Positions 46,901 to 51,085 of a stretch of 64,000 nucleotides of DNA are shown piece after piece. Location of the stretch: the NCBI GenBank assembly GCA_035578905.1, contig JAQJVL010002675.1, forward strand, positions 1 to 64,000. Direction: 5' to 3'. The position numbers and the translations under genes are program-made. The notes under the pieces are model-generated. The model did no database searches and had not been told where the DNA came from. It worked only from the letters and a program-made list of their open reading frames with translations. Position 1 is the stretch's first letter. Each line of letters begins with the position of its first letter. The stretch is from Stictocephala bisonia. Lineage: Eukaryota > Arthropoda > Insecta > Hemiptera > Membracidae.

Positions 46901-47901
46901 ACTTGAAGAACCTTTTTTTATGTAAAAATGCACTAAACAGATCATACAATATGTTTCACTGGTCCAATGTGTCTGATTACTTTGTCTTCTATTTTGTTCA
47001 GCCAATATTTGTGTGAATTCTACAAAAACCTACAATAACCCTTAAGTAAACACATGTTTTATGTTAAAATTTAAGTTATTGTTAAATATAAACTTTTCCC
47101 TTTCTCATGGTGTATTTTACCATAGTTTACTTGTGTGAAATTTAGAGTTATGTGTGCAGATTGTGGCAATCACACTAAACTGTTCTACAAATACTCAGTT
47201 TACTAAATTTTATGTTTAACTTTTAAGCACTCTAATTAATTGTAGTTACTTTTTATTAATACCTTATGTATTTTTATAGAAGTAAAGAGTGGAGCTGGTC
47301 AGAAGGATCTGATTCAGACAATGGTGTAAGGAGAAGGAGTCGAAGTAACAGCAGAAGCAAAGGGCGTTCAAAAAAATACGATACTGGTTTAGAAAATGGC
47401 AAAAGAAAAAGCAGAAGTAGAAGTCCAGCCAAAAGAAGAAGAAGTAAGAGTCGAAGTCCAAACAGAGGGAATCTCTCGAGACATTATGATATCAGCAGAG
47501 ATAGGCAGAAGAAACGGCATAAAGATAAAAAGCGCAGTGGAAAACAGAGAAGTAAATCGAGAAGCCCACATCGTGATAAAAAGCGACACGATTCAAAGGA
47601 CGAATCAAAGAAAAGGAACAGAAAAGAGAAATCTGATACTACTAAAAACGCAAAGGAAATGAATGGAAAAGAAGGCAGTAGTGCATCTGGTAAAATTACG
47701 AAAGAAGAAAGAAAGGATAGTAAAAAGGAAAAACATGAAATCGAAGAATTGTCAAGAAACCGCAAAAAAGAACAAAGTGATAAATCTGAGATTAATGATA
47801 TAAATAAAAAGACTGCAGATTATTCAAGAGCATTGTCTAGAGAAGTTATTATTGAAAACCTTAAAAACAAAACTATAATTGTAAATAGTAATAATTCATG
47901 A
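2866..47901 (+). CDS. ZRSR2: U2 snRNP auxiliary factor 35 kDa subunit-related protein (ZRSR2/Urp), 8 coding exons, 5' end missing
   Basis: Nuclear splicing factor of the U2AF35 family. Known role of the family: contacts the 3' splice-site AG, binds U2AF65, and is needed for U12-type introns. Exons: 2866-2957, 10432-10637, 10978-11073, 11872-12023, 19837-19980, 34853-35079, 41687-41846, 47280-47901. All junctions are GT-AG and the phases join into one frame of 565 residues plus stop. Counting from the first full codon: basic/acidic coiled coil 1-160; CCCH finger C165-x8-C174-x5-C180-x3-H184; UHM about 185-304 with LRGNVYVEF; second finger C305-x7-C313-x5-C319-x3-H323; the HVFRNPNN motif; then an RS/K-rich tail. 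The domain order and the human ZRSR2 pattern agree throughout. The first residues are on an upstream exon not found. Introns are packed with transposons. All donors are U2-type. Confidence 0.93.
4287..5226 (+). mobile_element. mariner element with internal deletion
   Basis: Perfect 30-bp terminal inverted repeats (4287-4316 and 5197-5226, starting CGAGGTACGTCCAGAAAGTA) are flanked by TA target duplications (4285-4286, 5227-5228). At 940 bp it is about 350 bp shorter than a full mariner. The near-identical TIRs suggest a fairly recent copy. It sits inside the RT-derived LINE remnant. Confidence 0.92.
4449..5107 (+). pseudogene. mariner transposase, internally deleted and frameshifted
   Basis: Cut-and-paste DDD transposase. 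The frame opens at 4404, but the family start is the ATG at 4449 (MSVLIENPAACEIR). The N-terminal paired-type HTH DNA-binding region is whole, including SMVRRWVRQFNEGR and DEERSGRPS. The WVPKxLTxxHK motif follows, then TGDETWVS with the first catalytic Asp. After YDT the middle of the protein, with the second Asp (HDN) and third Asp (SPDLAPSD), is gone and replaced by a GAAAG-rich low-complexity run at 4970-5015. The C-terminus (FYEEGIEKFLPRYDKC..YVEK) is present but in another frame, ending near 5125. It cannot be active. Confidence 0.9.
5901..6125. other. Intron sequence, no feature seen
   Basis: AT-rich DNA between the LINE remnant and the minisatellite. Nothing recognised. Confidence 0.4.
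6126..9434. repeat. 59-bp minisatellite, 56 tandem copies, in ZRSR2 intron 1
   Basis: Head-to-tail units of 59 bp beginning ATTATTGGGATACCCTCAAC fill 3.3 kb, and the count 56 comes from the start positions. Units are nearly identical. Differences are mostly single indels (about 6556, 7046, 7158, 7401) and a C/T site in GCA(C/T)TGC. T-type units are scattered in the first part and make an unbroken run of nine at the 3' end (about 8940-9415). Each unit has a CTTCTTCTTC pyrimidine run and ACATTACAG. There are no spacers, so it is not a CRISPR array. ORFs of 71-110 codons inside it are artefacts of the repeat (59 is not a multiple of 3). Confidence 0.98.
9435..10431. other. Rest of intron 1; SINE-tail-like fragment and AAAT microsatellite
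   Basis: At 9685-9727 a GATCGGCGTCTTATGAATAA segment followed by (AAAT)n matches the tail of the SINE at 45335 (CGATCGGCGTCTTATGAAAT on its - strand). The rest is AT-rich. The exon at 10432 is preceded by a good T-rich tract and ACAG. Confidence 0.4.
10432..10637 (+). CDS. ZRSR2: ZRSR2 exon 2 (coiled-coil region)
   Basis: Follows TTTTTTTACAG and ends at GAG before GTAAAC. It completes a split Asp codon and encodes DQKRRESSPTYKAW then LLRWREQQSRLAHAKAEKF. This is the highly charged helical region that precedes the first zinc finger. Confidence 0.9.
10978..11073 (+). CDS. ZRSR2: ZRSR2 exon 3 (coiled-coil region)
   Basis: Exactly 32 codons between TTGTCAG and GTAATC, from MLIKEEWERDQRKLQEAEE to DEKKRKQ. 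Charged helix continuing from the previous exon. Confidence 0.9.
11074..11871. other. Intron 3, no feature seen
   Basis: AT-rich intron, 798 bp, with no recognised repeat or gene. The acceptor at 11871 is TTTTCAG. Confidence 0.4.
11872..12023 (+). CDS. ZRSR2: ZRSR2 exon 4 (first CCCH zinc finger)
   Basis: Encodes AELLAQIDAFIEGKAEF, then CPFFAKTGACRFRDSCS with three of the four zinc ligands of finger 1. The fourth (His) is three residues into the next exon. It ends inside an Arg codon (AG|G). Donor GTATTT is weak. Confidence 0.92.
12024..13176. other. Intron 4 left part with dispersed repeat pieces
   Basis: The segment at 12590-12690 matches an arm of the foldback at 689-972, including GCAGTAGACT and ATGGGTGAAAT. 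Around 12340-12440 is GC-richer, possibly another part of the same family. No coding sequence recognised. Confidence 0.35.
13683..13826 (+). mobile_element. LINE 3'-end fragment with nested hairpin
   Basis: An 8-bp stem TTCCCCGC/GCGGGGAA (13710-13717, 13737-13744) encloses AGAC/GTCT (13722-13734). It is followed by GAATAAATTGG and a GATTTGATTTGG tail. The LINE at 35465-38840 ends in the same kind of ATTTG tail. This looks like the 3' terminus of a LINE without its body. Confidence 0.45.
14116..15270 (-). pseudogene. RTE reverse transcriptase, C-terminal part
   Basis: Non-LTR reverse transcriptase that would copy element RNA at nicked target DNA. Visible RT blocks in order: HQAGFIKGRSTTDQIF, AIFIDFQKAYDSIDR (first palm Asp), GVRQGDGLSPILFN and the catalytic box FADDVAIMA. 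The thumb follows, with KYLGVTISN and LLYGSETW, and a RLRWAGHVLRR tail typical of the clade. It is in the same frame as the upstream ORF and separated only by one TAA at 15268-15270, where relatives read GNYRGI-S-LLSIPYK. A single nonsense change therefore splits the polyprotein here. Confidence 0.88.
15271..16044 (-). pseudogene. RTE linker between endonuclease and reverse transcriptase, with RT block 0
   Basis: Carries NNNWNNFKEVVLDSAEEVC and KKPWFEHECEQM, the linker found after RTE endonucleases. It then has NKAPGKDEITAELLK and WQEAVVVLIHKNGEKEECGNYRGI, the first RT motif. It ends at the stop that separates it from the rest of RT. Upstream (16045-16224) the frame is broken by a stop and a shift before the endonuclease ORF. 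Confidence 0.85.
16225..16827 (-). pseudogene. RTE apurinic-like endonuclease domain
   Basis: EEP-family endonuclease that nicks target DNA. Motifs: MDIVALQETRW (metal-binding Glu), SIYAPTEEAD, VILGDANAKIG (Asp/Asn pair) and QTDHVLVDQRH near the end, the place of the catalytic SDH. The 5' side of the LINE is cut off just before this domain, so the N-terminal beta strand is missing. The ORF stops at TNVKC before the linker, unlike an intact element. Confidence 0.85.
16923..17880 (-). pseudogene. Tc1-like transposase, inactive
   Basis: DDE transposase of the Tc1 family. The longest open part is 17447-16923. Upstream on the - strand FARNHNHWTLND leads to TAG where relatives have Trp, then KKVLLSSETR. 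The usual first catalytic Asp (SDE) reads SSE. The second motif reads LMHGNAQQHSA, with Gly replacing the Asp of HDNA. The third, SPDLNPTEQVWD, keeps its Glu. With two catalytic residues and one Trp codon lost it is dead. It ends GIRRRL with a stop close to where the RTE LINE inserted. Confidence 0.85.
18096..19323 (+). mobile_element. LINE fragment with inverted ends and 14-bp target duplication
   Basis: The insert is flanked by ATTTCAGGAAATAT at 18082-18095 and 19324-19337. It starts TAGGTTAGGTTAAAGG (two insect-telomere-like TTAGG steps). An about 75-bp segment at 18122-18197 reappears inverted at 19255-19323. Between them lies an RT C-terminus and a LINE 3' end with GACAATAAAG near 19213-19225. 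The same 100-bp end unit is also found at 35272, 41034 and 46576. Confidence 0.7.
18226..19024 (+). pseudogene. Jockey/CR1-type reverse transcriptase C-terminal fragment
   Basis: Begins inside RT with ILYADNTTLM, where the catalytic YADD is YADN. It continues with WLTANNLRVNEDKSE and KLLGLHLDSKLTWRAH, then after a frameshift near 18490 RVIFLLKKLKL, LWGGSSGAKEVF, QKKAVRTIFNIS, HNHYTRN and GIKLFNKLP. That is the usual order of the thumb and tail of jockey/CR1 polymerases. The last frame is open for about 200 codons, so decay is moderate. No endonuclease is present. Confidence 0.8.
19338..19836. other. End of intron 4, nothing recognised
   Basis: AT-rich. The acceptor of the next exon is AATTTTTCAAG at 19836. 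Confidence 0.4.
19837..19980 (+). CDS. ZRSR2: ZRSR2 exon 5 (end of finger 1, start of UHM)
   Basis: Completes Arg and gives NHIRPGISRTLLIPNFY, with the His ligand of finger 1, then the conserved HFGLQ and an acidic stretch DEYDTDLGLEYEDSETY as in human ZRSR2. Ends in a split Lys codon before GTAAGT. Confidence 0.92.
20055..20084. repeat. (AT)n microsatellite
   Basis: Pure AT dinucleotide run of about 30 bp. Confidence 0.95.
20690..21310. repeat. Two diverged direct copies of a ~200-bp repeat
   Basis: 20690-20880 and 21070-21270 share, in the same order, GACTGTCC, TTTCCTGTT.AGTGAA, TTTTCA.AGGTAGC, GGT.TCCCTC, ACATGC.GAAGT and AC.AA.ACA.T. Diverged by roughly a quarter. Origin unknown. Confidence 0.5.
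21311..24029. other. Intron 5 left part, AT-rich; degenerate repeats only
   Basis: Apart from the degenerate tandem repeat at 23065-23295 nothing could be recognised. Small ORFs at 21148-21366 (-), 21342-21575 (-) and 21379-21570 (+) look random. Confidence 0.35.
23065..23295. repeat. Degenerate tandem repeat, ACATTGCAAAATATC.TTTACTA type
   Basis: About eight irregular units, 20-35 bp each, built from ATTGCAAAATATC and TTTACTAACATT.AC. Units have lost or gained half-blocks, so the array is old. Confidence 0.7.
24033..24237 (-). pseudogene. Ty3/gypsy integrase C-terminal fragment
   Basis: Reads GLVYLKRFDRSSKTETLVEE, ELVESNPNDVIVRHSSGRES and VALKHLAPIG, the end of a metazoan Ty3/gypsy integrase (chromatin-facing C-terminal domain) before the stop. 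It is on the strand opposite to the integrase core fragment next to it, so the element has been rearranged. No LTR seen. Confidence 0.65.
24291..24687 (+). pseudogene. Ty3/gypsy integrase core fragment
   Basis: DDE integrase core: LTVVDEYSHFPFGFPCKDM (first Asp), then FGMPAYVLSDGGASFLSQEV (second Asp; relatives have SDRGSSF). After a frameshift near 24480 come GNGQIEKFNDTIWKPV (catalytic Glu), LSQWEAALPDALHSIRSLL and NCTPHKHMF. A whole element would also carry gag, protease, RT and LTRs; none is seen here. Dead by frameshift and truncation. Confidence 0.8.
24688..25374. other. AT-rich spacer with short (GT)n
   Basis: A short GTGTGTGTGTGTTTGTGTGT run at about 24696-24715; nothing else recognised. 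Confidence 0.4.
25375..25745 (+). pseudogene. Decayed RTE LINE fragment (endonuclease-RT linker)
   Basis: Broken + strand frames give NNEWKQFKKT, TATKVCG, TRGKQKARKMKKL and EEKKEVWEEF. This resembles the linker read on the - strand at 16044-15800 (NNWNNFKEVV..AEEVC). Stops in all frames. Only the fit of several short pieces supports it. Confidence 0.45.
26661..28200 (-). pseudogene. Reverse transcriptase of the LINE, intact YADD but broken frame
   Basis: Motifs on the - strand: KFLTAWKSAIICPFHK then DLRPSSILPTLSKCLERIVH (RT blocks 0-1), YQSGFHKHKSTTTTLLKI, a degraded LFDFSKF (relatives LDFSKAFD), then VDWVRSYLSGRKQCVI, GVPQGSVL and the catalytic FYADDLKMYEF (YADD at 27050-27061). Stops and shifts between the blocks show it is not functional. 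Upstream about 28200-28080 reads KNRNKSFRKARQTKFL, the basic linker. A 15-bp tandem repeat at 27708-27838 sits in the coding part. Confidence 0.75.
27708..27838. repeat. 15-bp tandem repeat inside a LINE RT gene
   Basis: About 8.7 copies of TTAATAGCAGTGCAG, with one A/C variant. The 15-bp period keeps frame; both strands are open through it (LIAVQ or LLTAL repeats). It is not expected in RT proteins, so it expanded after or during decay. Confidence 0.95.
28519..28944. repeat. Perfect 146-bp inverted repeat around (TA)n
   Basis: 28521-28666 and 28797-28942 are exact reverse complements as far as I can read. The 130-bp spacer holds a (TA)n run (about 28674-28730) and a TGATGTATATATACATCA palindrome. 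A second (TA)n run (28941-28993) directly follows the right arm only. No ORF crosses the arms meaningfully. Either a recent fold-back duplication, a MITE, or an assembly/read artefact. Confidence 0.95.
28941..28993. repeat. (TA)n microsatellite
   Basis: About 53 bp of TA repeats abutting the right arm of the inverted repeat. Confidence 0.95.
29097..29460 (-). mobile_element. SINE-like dispersed repeat, copy 1
   Basis: Shares about 200 bp with 55640-55855, including TTATTAATAGCCCAACAGCC and GGACCTACAGCTTTACGTGG. An inverted, more diverged copy is at 30190-30510. Read on the - strand it runs from a ACCACCCAACATGGACACC-complementary head to a tail TCGGTGTCTCATATG. The tail matches that of the tRNA-Met-derived SINE at 45335, so I call it a SINE. 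Confidence 0.6.
29692..29998. repeat. 29-40-bp minisatellite, about 8 copies
   Basis: Units of ACGTACTGTGGTACTGACCC + (ACCC/GCCC)n + CATAT. Length differences come from the number of CCCACC steps. An inverted half-unit (GTACCACAGTACGT, about 29679-29692) borders the left side. On the - strand it is open as VGGSVPQYVYGW repeats; that is a repeat artefact. It lies between two opposed SINE-like copies. Confidence 0.95.
30190..30510 (+). mobile_element. SINE-like dispersed repeat, inverted copy 2
   Basis: The reverse complement of this stretch lines up with 29097-29460 along its length at roughly 70% identity: GGACACCCCAGA, CTAGTAGTGTC, ATTAATAGCC, AACTAAGGGAC. Together with copy 1 it makes a 1.4-kb inverted pair around the minisatellite. 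Confidence 0.6.
30511..30781. other. AT-rich spacer
   Basis: Nothing recognised. Confidence 0.4.
30788..31589. mobile_element. Non-autonomous DNA transposon, CAGGGTGTCCAG ends
   Basis: TIRs CAGGGTGTCCAG.AA (30788) and TT.ACTGGACACCCTG (to 31589), with direct repeats TTTACA on both sides (30782-30787, 31590-31595). Subterminal GGAAAAGTCAGGGAA steps recur near both ends. The CAGGG start fits hAT-like elements, whose duplication is normally 8 bp; only 6 bp match here, so the superfamily is uncertain. 802 bp, no transposase frame. Confidence 0.75.
31596..33585. other. Intron 5, AT-rich, no recognised feature
   Basis: Contains a C-rich patch near 32630-32650 and small random ORFs only (31860-32051 on -, 33240-33425 on +). 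Confidence 0.4.
33586..34252. mobile_element. pogo-like element, short diverged copy
   Basis: Left end CAGTAGACTCTCAATTATCC matches the inverted end of the element at 42149-43533. The right part (TTTTCATGGCT.TTA.ATTATTTTACC, GAGGTGGTCTCAGTCCCA) matches 43430-43520 of that element. The outermost right end is lost after GATAATTGA. Internally deleted relative to that copy, and non-coding. Confidence 0.7.
34253..34852. other. End of intron 5
   Basis: AT-rich, nothing recognised. The acceptor before 34853 is TATCTGTTGCAG, a strong site. Confidence 0.4.
34853..35079 (+). CDS. ZRSR2: ZRSR2 exon 6 (UHM domain)
   Basis: Encodes KDFYKDVVPEFEEYG, EPHLRGNVYVEF (RNP1-like), HALKAYRTFQGRFYAGRRL and FSNIPSWKNAVC, the last Cys being the first ligand of finger 2. 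This is the U2AF-homology domain that in the family binds a tryptophan of the large U2AF subunit. Donor GTAAGT. Confidence 0.94.
35080..35464. repeat. Intron start with copy of the TTAGG-ended repeat (35272-35390)
   Basis: 35272-35390 carries GTAGGTTAGGTTAAAG and then AGTATATTGGACAGATAGGACATCAGCAAACTTACC, matching the ends of the element at 18096-19323. The flanks are AT-rich. Confidence 0.75.
35751..37474 (-). pseudogene. LINE reverse transcriptase, frameshifted
   Basis: Pieces in order on the - strand: SVGHDEIPIKVIKNAKHHL and KISKVIPIHK (blocks 0-1), NYRPISILPVISKIYEKI, RGFRPGKSVITA, FMDLSKAFDSVNHPVLIEKL (palm Asp), FGVPQGSII, LCLYADNSNLKV (YADD changed to YADN), LSKHNLKLNVQKTNF, then the tail KQQKRAVRIILKL and PHPYNTRNKRG. 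All blocks are recognisable but lie in at least five frames. Confidence 0.85.
38060..38497 (-). pseudogene. LINE endonuclease domain
   Basis: Reads NPQILVLTEHDMKMNEI (Glu motif; relatives LTETWL), then ESAPKGGVLILCKQS and RLLIIGLYRSPCSNYVVFLD, and IIFGGDININVLKND with the GD.N active-site pair. An EEP-type nuclease for nicking the target. It lacks a clear SDH end motif within the open frame. Confidence 0.8.
38566..38829 (-). pseudogene. Possible LINE ORF1 remnant
   Basis: An 87-codon Ser/Thr/Gln-rich frame just upstream of the endonuclease. Its place suits ORF1, but no zinc knuckle or esterase motif is visible. Confidence 0.3.
39341..41325. mobile_element. Tc1/mariner-type element with long inverted repeats, non-coding
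   Basis: Ends CAGGGCTGGGCAAAAGTCT (39341) and its inverted partner ACTTTTGCCCAACCCCG (to 41325) are flanked by TA. The TIRs extend about 260 bp inward (to about 39600 and from about 40965), for example ATACAAAAATGCAAACCTGAG against CTCAGGTTTGCACTTTTGTAT. The right TIR is split by the insert at 41034-41165. The interior has no transposase frame. Confidence 0.8.
41034..41165 (-). mobile_element. TTAGG-ended repeat inserted in the right TIR
   Basis: Comparing the two TIRs of the host element shows this about 125-bp segment as extra. It matches 18096-18200 (AGTATATTGGAGAGATA.GACATCAGCAAACTTACC). The insertion shows it moves as a unit of its own and is younger than the host element. Confidence 0.75.
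41326..41686. other. End of intron 6
   Basis: AT-rich, no feature. The acceptor is ATATTTTTCAG. Confidence 0.4.
41687..41846 (+). CDS. ZRSR2: ZRSR2 exon 7 (second CCCH finger, start of RS region)
   Basis: Encodes GLFHRKKCPKGKTCNFLHVF with the last three ligands of finger 2, then RNPNN, the conserved motif after the finger, and SRSRSRSPRRHRSR. It ends inside an Arg codon. Confidence 0.94.
41847..42148. other. Start of intron 7
   Basis: AT-rich, nothing recognised. Confidence 0.4.
42149..43533. mobile_element. pogo/Tigger-like non-autonomous element
   Basis: Inverted ends CAGTAGAATCTCGGTTATCC (42149) and GGATAACCGAGAGTCTACTG (to 43533), with TA on both sides (42147-42148, 43534-43535). 1385 bp, no pogo transposase. 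The 65-codon - strand ORF at 42594-42791 matches no domain I know. Related to 33586-34252 and possibly to 1-266. Confidence 0.85.
43534..43799. other. AT-rich spacer
   Basis: Nothing recognised. Confidence 0.4.
43800..44890 (+). mobile_element. PIF/Harbinger-like element remnant with terminal repeat arrays
   Basis: Near 44211-44325 the + strand reads MTERFHSYMRMTPESFSYIL and LDGFISHHNFH, like the N-terminal part of Harbinger transposases (F..YMRM....F..LL). Both ends carry several copies of a 45-50-bp block TTCCATGTCAACT(G/T)AACTAAGGC..TAACCTGACGG, in 43850-43930 and 44745-44885. Inverted matches around GTTCTGTTCGTA (43925-43990 against 44640-44715) support TIR structure. The catalytic region is not seen, so it is inactive. 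Confidence 0.55.
44891..45334. other. Spacer, nothing recognised
   Basis: No ORF or repeat I can identify. Confidence 0.35.
45335..45595 (-). mobile_element. tRNA-Met-derived SINE
   Basis: Read on the - strand the head GGTCGGTAGCGTAGTTGG (45589-45572) contains a consensus A box, and AGTTCGATCCC (45539-45529) serves as B box. Between them AGC-TTCATGT-GCT gives a 7-nt loop with anticodon CAT, followed by AAAGG as in elongator tRNA-Met. The body includes GGGCTATTAATTAATG and GGCCTTAGTTTGTAACAATG, shared with the copies at 29097, 30190 and 55640. The tail is CGATCGGCGTCTTATGAAAT. Too diverged to be a working tRNA: the acceptor stem is not visible. Confidence 0.7.
45596..45899. other. Spacer, nothing recognised
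   Basis: No recognised feature. Confidence 0.35.
45900..46450 (+). pseudogene. Decayed Penelope-like GIY-YIG/RT C-terminal remnant
   Basis: Broken frames give LTNSSANIALL, LTRETLCKFMNSHTHEKLKNPEKPSPHQ, and YYTTKVVISLS. The order ANI..C..C......ET..LCKRMN.H......NPEKPV..HF is that of the C-terminal endonuclease region of Penelope-like retroelements. Many stops. The match is by eye over short pieces. Confidence 0.4.
46576..46770. repeat. TTAGG-ended repeat, diverged copy and possible inverted partner
   Basis: 46576-46633 (GTGGACTTGTCTTCTAAGCTAAGTTTGCTGATGTC, split here as a match to 19270-19305) is in the + orientation. 46690-46770 looks like a worn copy in the opposite orientation (TTTGCCAGGAAAAAATT, GACATTAGCAAA). 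Confidence 0.6.
46771..47279. other. End of intron 7
   Basis: AT-rich, no feature. The acceptor at 47278-47279 is TATTTTTATAG. Confidence 0.4.
47280..47901 (+). CDS. ZRSR2: ZRSR2 last exon (RS/K-rich tail) and stop
   Basis: Completes a split Arg and encodes KEWSWSEGSDSDNG, then runs of RSRSNSRSKGRSKK, KRKSRSRSPAKRRRSKSRSP and KSRSPHRDKKRHD. It ends in a Lys/Glu-rich tail finishing IIVNSNNS and TGA at 47899-47901. Such RS tracts are phosphorylated and mediate splicing-factor contacts in this family. Long same-frame ORFs on the other strand are shadows. Confidence 0.94.
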
Positions 47902-47954
47902 TTAACTACATTAGTTAATTGTTGTAAATCATTATGCAATTTGTGTATATTTCA

Positions 47955-47960
47955 AATAAA
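47955..47960 (+). terminator. ZRSR2: Polyadenylation signal of ZRSR2
   Basis: AATAAA 53 bases after the stop codon, followed by a GT-rich stretch (47970-48050). Confidence 0.75.
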
Positions 47961-49111
47961 ATGCTCTCAATCAATATTTGAAGGGCTGTCTAATTTTCAT
48001 TTGTAATATTGTGTGATAAATACAATTAAACTGTACAATTGATTGTGAAGTTTTTCTTTCTCTCCAAGTTAGTATGGGGAGGGGTTTCAGTTTCATTGGA
48101 TTATATAAGTGTTTATGCATTTAACTGCAGAGCTTTTGTTATTGCATTTCCATAATTTAGATGTGAATCAAGAAACTGGTTGCCTGAACAGAGATTGACG
48201 GACTGAAAATCTCAACTCACTGAACATATTGTTGAGACAAATCAAAATGGAAGTAAATCTAGAAGTTTTGAACAAGTGTAAAAAAATCATCACATGTCAA
48301 CGCTCAAATAATTAACACATTTACAGGTGTGCTGAAAGGTCTGGAGTGTTTGATATTTTTTATTATTAATTGGGCTAAAGGATTAAAGCTTTGCAAATTT
48401 AATTGTAAGCTAAAAACCAATTTTTTTAATTTTCTACTGACGCTACCTCCAATGGAGACTGCCCACAAGGAATCAATAGGTAATTTTAAATGTTGATATG
48501 CTCATAATTTATAGGTCTGGTCAATCAAAGAAGAATGCCAAAACCGCTCATCAAAACTATAATTTGTTAAAAAGTGACAGTTATTCAAAGATTTTTAAGT
48601 GAAATTCAGCTGCAATTTTCGAAGTTGCTGTAATTAATATCACTACATTTAAGAATGGTTTAAAGTTGAAGATAAACACTTAAAATGAAATAAAACTTAT
48701 ACAACTCTTATACATGAAACTAAATTTAAGCATATAGTTTCTTAAATCTTTGAAGACTGGCATTGAATTTATAAAAAAAACACTATGTTAAACTAATTGA
48801 TAAATGTAAACAATAAAATAATAAATGAGGTTGACTGCTCCATCGCAGATTTATAACATTTGGTGTGATAATTTAAAGTTTTTTGTTTAGCATTCTCACT
48901 ATATTTTTTATATAAAAAAATCTTGTTGTTATGTATTAATATTTGATAAAACTTCCGCACATAGCTCGTTATAGTATATAGTAAGTGCATTGGTAATGTT
49001 GGTTGAGCATCGGTTGTAGGAACATTTCCAGTTTAGCTCCGAGTATTTTTCTCTACTTTCTGCTTTTCAATAATTGTTTACAGAATTTTCTCAACTGAAA
49101 GCATATTAGTT
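47961..49111. other. Intergenic, AT-rich, nothing recognised
   Basis: No gene, repeat or terminal-repeat structure identified. Confidence 0.4.
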
Positions 49112-49719
49112 TTTCACTACACTACTATGAGTTCAGCTGTTTTCGTTATGTGTTTACAACCTGCGAAACATCATATTTTCAACAGCTGTATATTGTTTAC
49201 TACCGAAAGTAACATTGTTTACAACCGAAAATTTTCCACAGTCAACAACACCTGTTTTTATTCCGTAGTGTAGTGAAAAGTATCGTTCAAAACTCGAGTG
49301 AAAGTGTTTTGTATGTTCTCGACCATTCGAAGTGCTCGACAAGTCTCGCACTTCAAACATATGGTCTCGAATATGTAAAACCCCACTTTCCACTCTTGTT
49401 ATGAAATATACTATTTCACTACACTACTATGAGTTCAGCTGTTTTCGTTATGTGTTTACAACCTGCGAAACATCATATTTTCAACAGCTGTCTATTGTTT
49501 ACTACCGAAAGTAACATTGTTTACAACCGAAAATTTTCCACAGTCAACAACACCTGTTTTTATTCCATAGTGTAGTGAAAAGTATCGTTCAAAACTCGAG
49601 TGAAAGTGTTTTGTATGTTCTCGACCATTTGATGTGCTCGACAAGTCTTGCACTTCAAACATATGGTCTCGAACATGCAAAACCCCACTTTCCACTCTTG
49701 ATATGAAATATACTATTTC
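49112..49719. repeat. 302-bp tandem duplication
   Basis: Two head-to-tail copies (49112-49413, 49414-about 49719) with only a few differences. Each has TTTCACTACACTACTATGAG at the start and ATGAAATATACTATTTCA at the end. The - strand of each is open for 67-79 codons (MESGVLH.RDHMFEV.DLSS), matching no family I know. The inner ACTAC..GTAGTG steps suggest a foldback, but arms are short. Confidence 0.9.
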
Positions 49720-50467
49720 AGAATTATTTCTTTAATTTTAGTGAAATATTTATGTTTGATCCACCATTCCTTCTTCTCTGCAGTTTCATGATAGCTAAAT
49801 TATCAATCTATTTTATTATCAACAGGACTATTTTACAATTTACTTTTCACAAACATAGTTATGTAATTAACAGAATGATCAGTATCTGGCCATAACATAA
49901 AGCATACACAATATTCATGGATGAAAATAGCAAGCCTCTTTGTTATGGACACAGTTGAAAATATAACACTATACATTTTTATTTTTAATATTTATTGATT
50001 AATTATTTATGTGTTTTGGTAATTATTGATAATTCATCTTGTTCACAGTAATAAAAAAAATTGAAAAAACAAAGACATTATATTTTTTAAGATCTTATAG
50101 GAAATATCTAGTCAGAGATATAAACTGATGCATATCAGACCTTTAATAAATGCCTCTCAGTTTTTTATGCCAGTTTTCAACCTTTGTTATCAGTGACCCT
50201 TTATTATCAGTTTGTGCCTGATGAAAGCTCTCATTTTATAAATGGGAAAAATACAAGGCTGATTATCATGACTCAATAACACAACAGTTTATACTTTGTT
50301 TATTTTAAATATGGTCTACAATACTGTACAAATACTATACAAAATATTTTAAAAGACTTAATACAATTTTGTTTACAATTAAAACATTGTCAGGAATCAA
50401 ATAGAAGATTTAGTTTTTGACATTAGTCTATCATTCTTCAAGCTCTTTTCTTACTGGATATATAATT
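49720..50467. other. Intergenic, nothing recognised
   Basis: AT-rich, no feature. Confidence 0.4.
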
Positions 50468-51085
50468 TACTGGAAAAACAAACACTCCAGTAAATAGTTT
50501 TTTTTAATTTTGTTAGTCCTTTCAGTAACAAAGTTACCATCTTAAAAGTTTAAAAGAACACAAATATCATTTTAAAAATTATCAAGAGGAGAAATCAGTG
50601 ACAGCAAAACACTGCATCAATTTATCAAGAGGAGAAATCAGTGACAGCAAAACACTGCATCAATTTATCAAGAGGAGAAATCAGTGACAGCAAAACACTG
50701 CATCAATTTATCAAGAGTAGAAATCAGTGACATCAAAACACTGCATCAATTTCAGCCATAATTTAAAAAAACTTAATTTACTTAAAGAAGTTCAAAATAA
50801 AGAACAATTAGATGGTTATGAAAGCTTATATATAAATAATTCATAGAAATTCTTGTTAATAACGAGCCAGGAACATTTGAAAACTCACCACTGGTATATT
50901 AAATGTTTATATATATTTTTATTTTTTCTTATTTAAATTATTCCATAAATTTTATTTTACCATGTGTTTTTCAAATCAATCAAATGTAAACAATATTAAT
51001 TTAGTTTGTGTGCCTGAAGATGGTAACTTTGTTACCGAAAGGCCTAAATAAATTAAAAAACTATTTACTGGAGTGTTTGTTTCAT
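50468..51085. mobile_element. Foldback element with ~75-bp inverted ends
   Basis: The left end 50468-50545 (AACAAACACTCCAGTAAATAG..GTAACAAAGTTACCATC) is the inverse of 51012-51085 (GATGGTAACTTTGTTACC..CTATTTACTGGAGTGTTTGTT). No coding. A 43-bp tandem repeat lies inside. The GAAGATGGTAAC..GTTACCGAAA hairpin type is common at ends of some retroelements, so it may be a pair of opposed 3' ends. Confidence 0.75.
50579..50750. repeat. 43-bp tandem repeat, 4 copies
   Basis: Unit begins TTATCAAGAGGAGAAATCAG. The first three copies are identical. The fourth has two changes (GAGTAG, GACATC). Confidence 0.97.

Noticed and set aside
47389..47765. Opposite-strand ORFs over the RS exon
   Set aside because: Shadows of the biased Arg/Ser/Lys codons of ZRSR2.
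51014..51040. Hammerhead-ribozyme-like core CTGAAGA + GGTAAC/GTTACC stem + GAAA
   Set aside because: An extra U lies between the core and the stem, and no stems I and III or cleavage site could be found. More likely a retroelement tail hairpin.
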